Source: Calamus simplicifolius
Taxonomy: Eukaryota > Streptophyta > Magnoliopsida > Arecales > Arecaceae
Reading direction: 5' to 3'
DNA length: 64,000 nt
Assembly (NCBI GenBank): GCA_900491605.1
Contig: UESW01004079.1
Span: forward strand, 1,483,012 to 1,547,011
Notes under the pieces: model-generated
Told to the model about the DNA's origin: nothing
The model's database searches: none
What the model saw: only the letters and a program-made list of their open reading frames with translations
Position numbers and translations under genes: made by a program
Shown here: in pieces, positions 11,447 through 21,500 of the stretch
How positions within the stretch are numbered: position 1 is the first letter of the stretch
Layout: the number at the start of each line of letters is the position of its first letter

Positions 11447-12574
11447 TGTTGACGTCAAATCACCATCCTCGAACGTCGCGAGCGTCCGATCACTCCTCCA
11501 GCGACCCTGGGGTCCTTCGGCGACCTCCTTACGCCTGTGGGCCTACAAATAAGTCCCGAGAGCTGAAGATTTTGGCAGGACCTTTCGACGCTCAAGCCAG
11601 TGCTCTGGGCAACATTCATGAGCTTGAAGAAGCTCGAAAGAGAGAAGAAGAGAGAGGCTTAGAGCCGTGCTCTCTATGAGCAAGAATGAGCGTTTAGGAG
11701 TGTTGTTGTAGTTAGAGTTACCTGGTCGGGGGTCCCTCTTACCCATTTTATAGACGCTTAAAGCCTGTCAGTCTTGGGGCATGATCACTTGTCATAGCAT
11801 TAATTGATGGCAGCAACAGTGGAGCTTACCTTCATATGATGTGTCAGGCTGCAGGCCGTATTCCGTCAGAGTAGGTGGCTGCGGCTAATTGGCATGTGCT
11901 ATTTTGGTTTGGACAGCTGTCGCAGGTTGCTGCAGGGCATGGCCGATCGTTACGGTGCTTGCCAGACGTGTCCCTCATGTCGCCTTTTTGGTTGTCCTGC
12001 GCAGACAGTGATGGATGATAAAGTTAGTTGCATGGGCCCCAAGGTGCAGGTGTCAGGCACTGTTCATGCATATGGTACTGTTCACGGCCGAAGAGAGTAG
12101 GCCGAGGGGCCGAGGGAAGCTGGGCGGCCGCAGGACCGAGGCCGAGCAAGAGTTAAGGCCGAGGGGAGCTTGGCAGCTGCAGGTCCGAGGCCAAGTGCTG
12201 TGGGAGCCGAGGCCGAGGCAGAAGCTTGAGGCCGAGGCCGAGGCTGAGGTGGCCGAGCACTGTTCATGGTGGCCGAGGCCGAGGCGGAAGCTCGAGGCTG
12301 AGGCTGAGGGGAGGTCGATGCTGGGAGCCAGGCCGAGGCCGTACGAGGCCGAAGGAGAAGTCCGAGGCCGAGTGTCGAGGGGTTGAGGCGTCCGCCAGAA
12401 GAAAGGAGATGGGGCCGAGGTTGAGGCCGAGGGGGTGCCAGGTCCGAAGCCAAGGGCGAGGGGACCCCAGAGACCGAAAGGACCTCGGAGGCCGAAGTTG
12501 TCTTGCGGGACCGAAACGGGGCTCCGTCAGTTTCCTTCACGGTTTACTCTAACGGCGTTGGATCAGCCATATCA
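11447..12574 (-). mobile_element. Solo LTR of a GC-rich LTR retrotransposon
   Basis: The element is 1,128 bp, begins TGTTGACG and ends ATATCA on the plus strand (TG...CA in both readings), and has a 5-bp GCAAG duplication. It corresponds to the 1,044-bp LTR at 40,516-41,559, where retroelement internal sequence follows on the left; that gives the element sense as minus. About 12,090-12,480 is dominated by GCCGAGG-type repeats, making a GC- and CpG-dense island. With no internal region left, unequal LTR-LTR recombination is the likely origin. Long open frames inside are products of the GCCGAGG repeat and not genes. Confidence 0.88.
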
Positions 12575-12579
12575 GCAAG
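12575..12579. repeat. Target-site duplication GCAAG, right
   Basis: Pairs with 11,442-11,446. Confidence 0.9.
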
Positions 12580-15113
12580 GATGGGTTTGAAGGCTCAAAG
12601 GAAGAATATCAAATATTCATGGAGGTTTTCTATAGATGTGGTGCAGATGATGCAAATAATAATCATAATGATGTGTCAAGGAGGACAAATTTCCTGCTGC
12701 ATGAGTGTAGCGATTCAAAACCACTGGCGAATTTGAATTGTAATAGCTCAGTTATGACTAGTTACTCTTCCCAAAAAGGTTCATCTAGTGAACAGATTGA
12801 GCATGCAAAGATGAGTCTTGGAGAATTAAGTGGATTTGAATGCTTTCATGAAAGCTCTTCTTCTTGGGCTGGATCAGATGTTCATGATGCGAATGTTAAG
12901 AGGATGGGGCTATCATCAGTTGAACTTGCAACCAATGTGAATAGGGCTGCTGTTAACAGTAATTTGGCCAACGCTGATTTTAGCTTGGTCGACATGGACC
13001 CATCAAAAGTTCCTTCAAGTGCATCCATTCAAAATACTCTCCATGCTCATCAAGAAGCACCATGCCGCATAGTTGAAACATGCGGTCGAGGAATATTATC
13101 TAGTTACTATCTTTTCGGTGGACAAGAAGAAGTGGATGGAACTGGTGACATTGATGATGCTATTGCCTTTAATGATAATTGCAGAAGCCAAGCCAAAGGA
13201 GATTGCAAGAGAGTTATTGAAGCTAAATCTGTTACATCTCCTATTTCTCAAGAGAGCTTTGCTACCTGGCTTTTGGTAACAAGTGCACCTGCTGCATCTG
13301 TAGAGATGCCTGGAGCGCTAATACAGATGAACCATGGTGCCCCAGAGTCTAGTATTCTGAATTCAGAGACAATTGATGCAGCATCAAGGAAGTTTCTTAT
13401 TAGGGATCTTCCTGACCATCTACGTGCATATGCAAATCGGCTTCTTGTAGATGCCGGATGGAAAATAGAGCCTCGCAAAAAAAGTGACAGGACTAACTGG
13501 CTTCCTATTTCATATCACCTGTAGGTGGAAGTTCTATCACTTCGCTTTCTCAAGCATGGAAGGCGTGTAGCAAGAGATTATCTGCTGATGCATTGGACTC
13601 AAAAGAGACTGACTATGGAAGGGAGTGGAAGAATGTCGATAAGTTTTGGGGAGATTTGACAGATGTATTGATGTTTATAGAAAATAAGATACTGCCTTCA
13701 GAAGACTCTCTACCACTTCTTCAGAGATGGCAGTTGCTTGATCCTTTCATGGCTGTTCTATGCATTAACAAAAAAATTGGTGCTCTGAGAGAGGGAAAGG
13801 CACTGAGAGCTGTTAACAGTGCAACTTTCATTCTGAATGAAAGAAAGGATGCTATCTTGGCAGACAGTAGCGTGGAAAAAGTACACTACCATCTTGCACC
13901 ATCCAATTTACGTCAACCAAGTACTATGAGTATTACACCAGCTGTCGATCTTGATCGCAAGGATGAAATGATTGAAGGTTCTGGAAACCAGCAAGGTTTA
14001 CAGCATTGCCAAATGACTGGGAGCATTGCAGGTATAACATCTAAACTGGAGCAGGCATCTGCAGGGAAGTTAGTGAATGCTTCTGCTAAGAAGGCATGCA
14101 AGAGGTCAAAGAAAATATCAGAAATTGAAGCTACTGAAGTAAGTGCCCTCAGTGATGAAAATTGCAGAATGGTTTTCAGTTCCCCTATGGAAGGAAAGAT
14201 TGATGATCATATTGAACTCACGCATGGCCAGGAAGAGTCCAGTCTTGGAAAGCACCACACTCTTTCAGCTTCTAAAATTGAAAAAATGCACTCATCTGCA
14301 GTACCAGAAATTCTTCTGACTAAAAAGGCACAAAAGAAGCATTGTTAAACTGGAAACTAGGGCAGCAAGGCAGTGTGGCAAGAACAAGAAGAGCAGCAAG
14401 GCAGTGTGGCAAGAACAAGAAGGGCAGCATGGCTATGCATTTGGAGGATGTACCAGGAAGTAATATGCTGAATGTAGATGGAGATCAAACAAGAATAAAT
14501 TTAATGCAAAAAGGTCAGGCTCAAAAAATCCATTTTTGTGGGCAAATCCCTGCAAAAATTCTCATCCTTGTCCAAAAAGCTCAAGCGTCAGTGTCTTGAT
14601 TCTGAAGATTCAGTTGTTGTGTCAGATGATGGCAATATTTCAACAGAATCCCAAGTCAACAATAAAAGTGCTAAATTTGGTGTGTTTCCCAATCCACATA
14701 ACAAGCAAAAAGTATCCATGCCAAAGAAACCTGGATTTCGTATTAATGATGATGACCTGTTAACTTCTGTGCTTGTTAAAAACAAAGATCTCAGCTCCTG
14801 TGATGACAAAATTGCTTCAAAAGTAAGGGCTTCAGAGTCGACTGCATTAAGAAAGCTCAAAAGTCAAAAGTGAGATTGCAGTTTGCTCCTACAAACCCTT
14901 GGAAAAGGTGTGAAACACTCCATGGATGGGAACCGGTTAAACATGGGAGCAAGAACAGTGCTGCGCTGGTTGCTTGAGTTGGGTGTTGTATCATCGAAAG
15001 ATATTCTGCAGTACAGGAACCTAGAGAACCAAGATGTGGTGAAGTGTGGCAGGCATTGGGTGTCCAGCCATTGGGAAGCACTTTGCTGCCGAAGAGATCT
15101 CAGGTCATTTTCC
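12580..15113 (+). pseudogene. IDM1-like pseudogene copy A, exon 1 body with TDBD domain
   Basis: Coding-like through most of its length but broken. The open part 12,580-13,524 includes DLPDHLRAYANRLLVDAGWK followed by IEPRK, typical of this family. A one-base shift near 13,510 moves the frame; family-like GGSSITSLSQAWKACSKRL follows and the frame stays open to 14,348. An extra T near 14,345 (CATTGTT against CATGTT in copy B), a 33-bp tandem duplication near 14,370-14,430 and loss of about 24 bp near 14,488 break it again. The last part, INDDDLLTSVLVKNKD then MGARTVLRWLLELGV and LQYRN, matches the TDBD region, but TGA at 14,871-14,873 (CGA in copy B) stops it. At about 15,114 it runs into a foldback arm, so both PHD exon starts are missing. 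Confidence 0.82.
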
Positions 15114-16190
15114 TTCTTCTTGAGGCTTTGAAGATTGAAGCAGCATCACAGACCCACATCTGGATTTTTTAGGTATGGATGGTATGAGACAGATCGGAAA
15201 GAGAAGGATCCTCCTCTCTGATTGCTTTTGGGCATATCGATGGTCAAACAGAGATGATAATAGGATCATTTGATTTTTTAGGTTTATGAACATTGTGAAG
15301 TACCTCTTTTTTGTGGGGTAACTTTGCTTTTATAGCTTATTTTTTTATACCTTGCGCTTACTAATAGCAAGAATGAAGTGATTCCATTATTACAATATGA
15401 CATCTGGCATTTTGGTTTCAAATGGTTAAATGGTATTAATTATCATATATTTTTTCATTAGAAAGATACGGATTCAAATCAATCAAAGATTTTCTTGGAT
15501 CTTATTTTGATAAATATTTTATTACAATAAAGTTTCAAGCATATCTTTTCCTAAGGACTCTAAATGTATCAATGCCTAGACAGAGACAGTCATAAAGTTA
15601 TTTGGATTAGATGCAATCTCTGTTTATGACTGTCTCTGTTTCGGTGTATCAATGCCTAAACAGAGACAGTCATAAACAGAGATTGCATCAAATCCAAATA
15701 ACTTTATGACTGTCTCTGTCTAGGCATTGATACATTTAGAGTCCTTAGGAGAAGATATGCTTGAAACTTTATTGTAATAAAATATTTACCAAAATAAGAT
15801 CCAAGAAAATCTTTTGATTGATTTGAATCCGTATCTTTCTAATGAAAAAATATATGATAATTAATACCATTTAACCATTTGAAACCAAAATGCTAGATGT
15901 CATATTGTAATAATGGCATCACTTCATTCTTGCTATTAGGGAGCGCAAGGCATAAAAAAATAAGCTATAAAAGCAAAGTTACCCCACAAAAAAGAGGTAC
16001 TTCACAATGTTCATAAACCTAAAAAAATCAAATGACCCTATTATCATCTCTGTTTGACCATCGATATGCCCAAAAGCAATCAGAGAGGAGGATCCTTCTC
16101 TTTCCGATCTGTCTCATACCATCTATACCTAAAAAATCCAGATGTGGGTCTGTGATGCTGCTTCAACCTTCAAAGCCTCAGGAAGTAAAG
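15114..16190. repeat. Foldback palindrome, two ~528-bp arms with a 16-bp spacer
   Basis: The left arm runs from GAGGCTTTGAAGATTGAAGC (near 15,117) to 15,641. The right arm starts at 15,658 and is nearly its exact reverse complement, ending near 16,185 at CTTCAAAGCCTCAGGAAG. The 16-bp spacer is 15,642-15,657. The arm sequence is the repeat found singly at about 27,660-28,170, 31,780-31,940, 33,390-33,870, 43,740-44,150, 60,650-61,130 and 63,780-64,000. A transcript through it would fold into a long hairpin. Small open frames that recur in the arms are simply the same repeat. Confidence 0.92.
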
Positions 16191-16834
16191 CCACAAGATC
16201 TGCGTATAGAGGTGAGTTCATCTCAAATAGAGAGGGTAGAGATACTATAAGTAAAATAATATATTCAACATATGTTATATTTTTATGCATTTTCTTTTCA
16301 AACTAGTTATTTCCCACAAGATTATTATGTTGATTAATCTAAAACATGAAAAAGTGATTAGTATTTTAATTCTTTCTTCATGATAAAAATTTCGATGTTT
16401 TATTGATAGATTTTTTTTTTAAAAAAATCTATAACAAGCACTCCATTTGGACCGTCTATATCTCTCCTTTTGTTCCCTTTTCTGTGTGCATATAACATAT
16501 TTGGAGCTACATGTTTATGAATATATATGCTAAATTCTTGAGCCTTTCATAGAAGGTCATATAATATGTAAAAAATTTCATCTTGAGATTATTTATTTTT
16601 GTTCTGTTCTTATAAATATGCTTTTGATGTATGCAGAATGACTAGTTGTGATTTACAATATAGTTTTATTGGACTTAAATAATTTGACCATGTAAATTGG
16701 TTGAAAATTAGCTAAGTTGGGAAATCACTAAGTTAATATATGCATAGAATGATTGGTTAGATTGTGTATGCCAACAGCCAGCAAATTTAGAATTTCAATG
16801 GGACAATGTCAAAGGTATGGATTGACATGGAAAT
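16191..16834. mobile_element. Inner arm extension of the foldback family
   Basis: Continues the right arm with the segment seen at 28,180-28,810 and 61,140-61,780, ending at GACATGGAAATAA. Here it joins intron sequence of the IDM1-like copy at about 16,835, where the larger elements continue into TGCAATGCCAAT. So this foldback insertion lacks the loop of the larger elements. Confidence 0.75.
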
Positions 16835-17217
16835 AAGATGTGTGGGAATTGAGAGGGAACCTTTTTAGTCTAACCGTGATATTAGAGTATGATTTTTTGA
16901 GGAAAGAGTATGATAACATTATTATCCCTCTCGAGGAGCTGTCTGCAGTCTGCACTGCTTTGTTACATTCTTGTTTATGGGATACTAATGCATATTCTGC
17001 TGCATTAGCATCATAAATAAATAAATTTTTCACATAATGCAGTCATATGTTACATCGAAGAGCCATGGACTAGGTTGATATCACATGTTAAGCTATGGTC
17101 ACATGGCATTTTTGCAGCCCAAATACTTGTCCCTCATGTTTCATGCATATCTTATAATTTCAAACTTTAAATTCCATTTTCTTACTCAAATTAATATACC
17201 CATATTGTCATCACTAG
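16835..17217. other. Intronic DNA of IDM1-like copy A
   Basis: Matches 45,125-45,500 of copy B almost base for base and ends with the acceptor-like TCATCACTAG (TCATCACCAG in B) before the PHD-tail exon. Small open frames are chance. Confidence 0.6.
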
Positions 17218-17303
17218 ATCACGTTAGTTGCCTGAAGGAAAAAACTGTATGCAATGACAAAGCAGGATCTGGTTCATGGTTTTGTGGGAGAAACTGTCAA
17301 GAC
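17218..17303 (+). pseudogene. IDM1-like copy A, exon encoding the end of a PHD-type finger
   Basis: Bounded by an AG acceptor at 17,216-17,217 and a GTATGT donor at 17,304. It encodes HVSCLKEKTVCNDK and then SGSWFCGRNCQD, the last cysteines of a PHD-like zinc finger as seen in the IDM1 family. The phase (two bases, then 28 codons) fits directly to the next exon at 18,366. The first half of this finger and the preceding PHD finger are absent, apparently lost where the foldback sequence now lies. In copy B the matching exon (45,501-45,587) has one extra A. Confidence 0.78.
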
Positions 17304-18365
17304 GTATGTCCATGTTTAATTCTTTTATAAAGAGATGTATACCTATTGGCATTTTGTTACTGATAATACATATGGATTTGTAGGGGAAAACCCTGCTTCT
17401 TTTTTTTTATGAAAATTCGTTTTAGAAAATGAACCAAATGCTCAACATATGGATATGCTCGTTTAATTTTATCCAGCTAGCAATTTTAATTTCATGAAAT
17501 TCACTTACAAGTGGAGGAAACTGCAAGAAAGTGTCAGTTCTCAGTGTAGGTACTTAAATTCTTCAATCTATAATTTATATTGTTTACTCTTTTATCATCT
17601 CATATTAGGAGTATACTTGCATTGTTATTATTGTTTATTTGTTTTGCAATGATATTTCTAATATAAAATGGAATATTTTGCAAACCAGCATATGGTCAGC
17701 ATTATCTGCCATGTAATTAATTCTTCTACAGGATGTAGAAAACTACTGTTTTAGTTCTTACATCTGCTCTGTAATTAGTATTATCTTGGTCAACATACAA
17801 TATCAAGATGAACTATTTCTTCAGAATCTTTGTTTTGATATCATATTTATAACCAATTCACTCTTCATTTTGGTTAATTACCATCTATGTATGGTCTATA
17901 CTTTTCCAAGATGAAGCTACTTTGTCATGTGCAACCATCAAACTTGATGTTAGGATAGTGCTTTGTGATTGTAGTTATGCTTTTTGTAGAGTTAAGCTTC
18001 ATGCTGTAAGTTTGTTGCTTATCATGACCATGTTCTGAATTGTTGGCTTGTATTACGATGCCTTGGCAGCATACACAAACCATGCCATGTTAAAACCAAA
18101 CGTGTGTCCATTGTGCCACCTGCTTTACAAACATATTTGAAATCTCTAGAATCTCCTTATTTGGACAGACCTTCACTTTGACAGGATGATGCCTTTTGTT
18201 TCTATCAATTAATTTTTGTTTGTATAATAATTTAACAAAAATTTGCTCAAGATACTGATGTTTGTATTTTCCTGCATTTAACACCACTGTTTGTTGCTTT
18301 TTAATGAAAAAATAAAATGGTGAGTTTCTTTTCCCTTGAAACATTTCTTCGGCTGGTTCTGTCAG
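17304..18365. other. Intron between two IDM1-like exons, copy A
   Basis: About 1.06 kb, AT-rich, donor GTATGT at the left and TTCTGTCAG acceptor at the right. Nearly identical to 45,588-46,647. No inserted element seen. Confidence 0.7.
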
Positions 18366-18598
18366 GTTTACTTAGGTCTGCGCTCCCATGTTGGAGTTCT
18401 GAACTCTCTTGGTGAGGTATTTTTATGGACTATCCTGAGATGCAATCATGAAGTTAAATCCACATAGAAAATGCCACTTTTGGCAGAATGCAACATGAAG
18501 CTATCCATCGCCCTGAGCATCATGGAGGAATGCTTTCTTCCGATGGTGGACCCACGGACAGGGATGGACATGTTATCACATGTGGTGTACAATAGGGG
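18366..18598 (+). pseudogene. IDM1-like copy A, exon at the start of the GNAT acetyltransferase region
   Basis: Bounded by CTGTCAG and a GTAAAG donor. It encodes YLGLRSHVGVLNSL, LWTILRCNHEV and, near the end, MKLSIALSIMEECFLP then VDPRTGMDML and VVYNRG. That pattern precedes the GNAT acetyltransferase core in plant IDM1-type proteins. TAG at 18,475-18,477 interrupts it; copy B reads CAG there, so this is a C-to-T change private to A. The following GNAT core exons were not found in the window. Confidence 0.82.
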
Positions 18599-21500
18599 GT
18601 AAAGTTTTCTAACCTTAAGGCTTGATTCTGTTTCACATCTTTGTATAGCCTGCTGTCATATTTATGTTGTTTATCATAGTTATTGAACATTCATGTAGCC
18701 AAGATTTCATGCTCAACATTTCCAGAGATCTTGATATCTGCAACATATTTCTCAAAAATACATTTCCAAATCTTTAATGTTACATTTGGGCCTTTAGAGT
18801 GGAACCATTTTCAATGTTTCATTGTGCAAAAAATATTTTAATGACCTTCAACATTATGTTAAACAAGGGATTATGATTCTACTCTGAAATGGGAAGAATG
18901 ATCATCCCAATTCCTACAGGAATGAATGACATCTTTGGGATGAATTATATATCAGCATTTGTGGACAAAATGATAATGAATGATATTTTTGATATATTCA
19001 TTAGTGGCATTTGTGGTATCAATTGAAAATGATTGATTTGACCCAGGTTTGAAGTTAAAGAAAAGTTGTTGAGCTGGCTCTTTTTCTCTCAGTCAAGGAT
19101 ATTTTCAATAAGTTTTAATTTGGTTTTAGAATAGGGCTAGCTAAATTTTACATTAATATGGAATGACTCATTCCTTTTTGCGCATATTTTCATTTCATAC
19201 CCTCACCATGGAATGGAAATGCTGATTCTGATTCCTTATTTTTTCTGTTTGTGATCCTTCTTTTTCGCCAAGTTGACTCCATTCTTGTTCTTACTTGACT
19301 CATTATTTATTCCTGCTAACTGAACATAGGATAACCATTCTATAATTTTGTGATCCTTCTTTTTCGCCAATCACGTGGTTGGAAATTTCATGTGTATAGT
19401 GCAATAACTAAATTAGCAACCATTGTATATAGGATAGGCACTGTCTGTCATAAGTAAACTTCATGATATTTCCCAAGTCTATTGTATTTAGGAGTTCCAA
19501 ATCTCTGTTATATACTGGCTTACTTAGTAACTTGGCTGATGTTCTGAATGTCAATCAAAGCTATTCCTGTTGTTATGGTAGCTGTTAACTTACAACATGC
19601 AGAAATCTAGTGCATTGGCTGGTTATGAGTCTTGCTGTGTGGATACACATAAATTCTTATTTTAGGAACATAGTAGTTGGCAAATGAATCAGAACTATGA
19701 ATAGAAAAAGGGATGCACTCTTCCAAGTTCCATTTTTGAATGTTTTAATTGTTAGGTGCAAGGGACTTATCACGATGCATCAGTTTTGAATATTACCTCC
19801 GGTGTATATATTTTAGTAGGCTGATTTATGGTTGCATCATCTCATGCAACTGATTACTAACTTTTTAGTTTCTATAGCAGCTGGTGGTAAAAAAAAGTTG
19901 AACTCCTCTATGCAGTCTTTCTTCATGGCTTTACCAGTCTGGCTGTTATGGTAGTTCGATCTTAATGAATGATGACTTCATGATAAAGAATATCTTAGAG
20001 AATCTCAACATTCCATATAAAATGTGCAATTGCAATCTTGTCTGTGCCATACAAAGTGATCATATAGCAATCTTAGCATTCTTTTGATCAACTTTCAACT
20101 TGTCAATTATTGTACGCATGTCAATGTTGATCCTATCACCAATCATCAATATAAACCTCCAAAATATAGTCTAAATACAGAGAGTATGAAATTCTGCAAC
20201 AGATACAACCATCATTTGATCGATAGGTTTTCTGATTCCCCCCTCTAAATTGATAGAATATTTCATCTAGTGATTCATGTTGTTGAACCAAGTTTTGCTG
20301 TTCAGTCTCCAAGCCTACTATGGAAGTTCCTGCTCAGTTATGGTCATATGGTGACGAAGTCAAATCCAGTACCACCAGTTCTGAACCCATGACCTAAAAG
20401 ACTGAATGTAGCCAAGTCAACCCACTTGACTTTTTAGTTGGTACATGGTACTATTGGAAATTCAGACCAATTTTTTTTTTTTGCAATTGAGTCCAGATCA
20501 TGTGCTATATGGCTCATGCTGACCCAAATCATCCCTGCATATTAAATGGATCTAGATATGTTAACATCAGATCCAGCGGATAGGGCTTGACTTAATCCAG
20601 CCTAGCGTATGCATAATGCATGTGGTACCCTATTATGAAATTCTGCAACATATGACAATCATTTGATTGACAGATTTTTTCTGATTTCCCCACTCTTGAC
20701 ATCTAGAATATTTCATATAATGTGTCATACTGTTGAGCCAATTTTTGTTGCCAGTCTGATAACCTACCATGGAAGTTCCTGCTGCATATTAATGGTGATG
20801 AGTCAAAGCCAGTACCACTAGTTCTGAACCATGACCTACAAGAGTGAAGCTAGCCCAAGTCAATCCATTTGACTTATTTAGGCCATGCTGTTAAAAATTT
20901 AGACCAAATTTTTGTTTGTAGTTGAGTCTAGATCTTGACCTATTTGGCACATATTGACCTGAATCATCCGTGCCTGTTAAATTAATCTAGATATGTTGAT
21001 AACAGATCCAGCTGCTAAGATGACTTAATCTAGCCTACTGCTTGCATAATGTCTACAGTACCCAGTTCTGTGATACTTGTGATTTAGCTTTCACAGTGCA
21101 TATTGATCTTGTTGAAGTTTAGGATTGGTTTATATCTTTTAAAATATAATTACAATGCCTAGAAACACCATGATTTAAGCTCTGATGGTTCTTAGAATCA
21201 TGTTATCTAACTAAAATGCATATAAACACCCACTTGCAAAGACCTGTTATTTAAGATAATTTAAGCTGAGTACAAGTGTGGTATGATATGCCCACTATGG
21301 GGCAGTATGCAGTGGTACCATATACCTTATTCAATGACTAACATAGGTCCAAAATATAACACAGTATCATGATGATTATATTTCGCCCTTAACTATAAAT
21401 GTGCATTTACATATTCTGAAAAAAATTAGAGCCTAATGACCCTTAACACAAATAACAGACCAATCTAAAGGGCTCCTATCATAAGTAAACCTTGATAACA

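Noticed and set aside
12082..12540. Long open frames on both strands (up to 152 residues)
   Set aside because: Arise from GCCGAGG repeats in the LTR, which leave several phases open; no family resemblance.
15105..15293. Recurring ~60-85-residue frame (also 16,032-16,250, 31,702-31,962, 60,979-61,194, 63,707-63,952)
   Set aside because: All are the foldback arm; frames are interrupted differently and no known protein is evident. A captured exon in the arm cannot be excluded but is unsupported.
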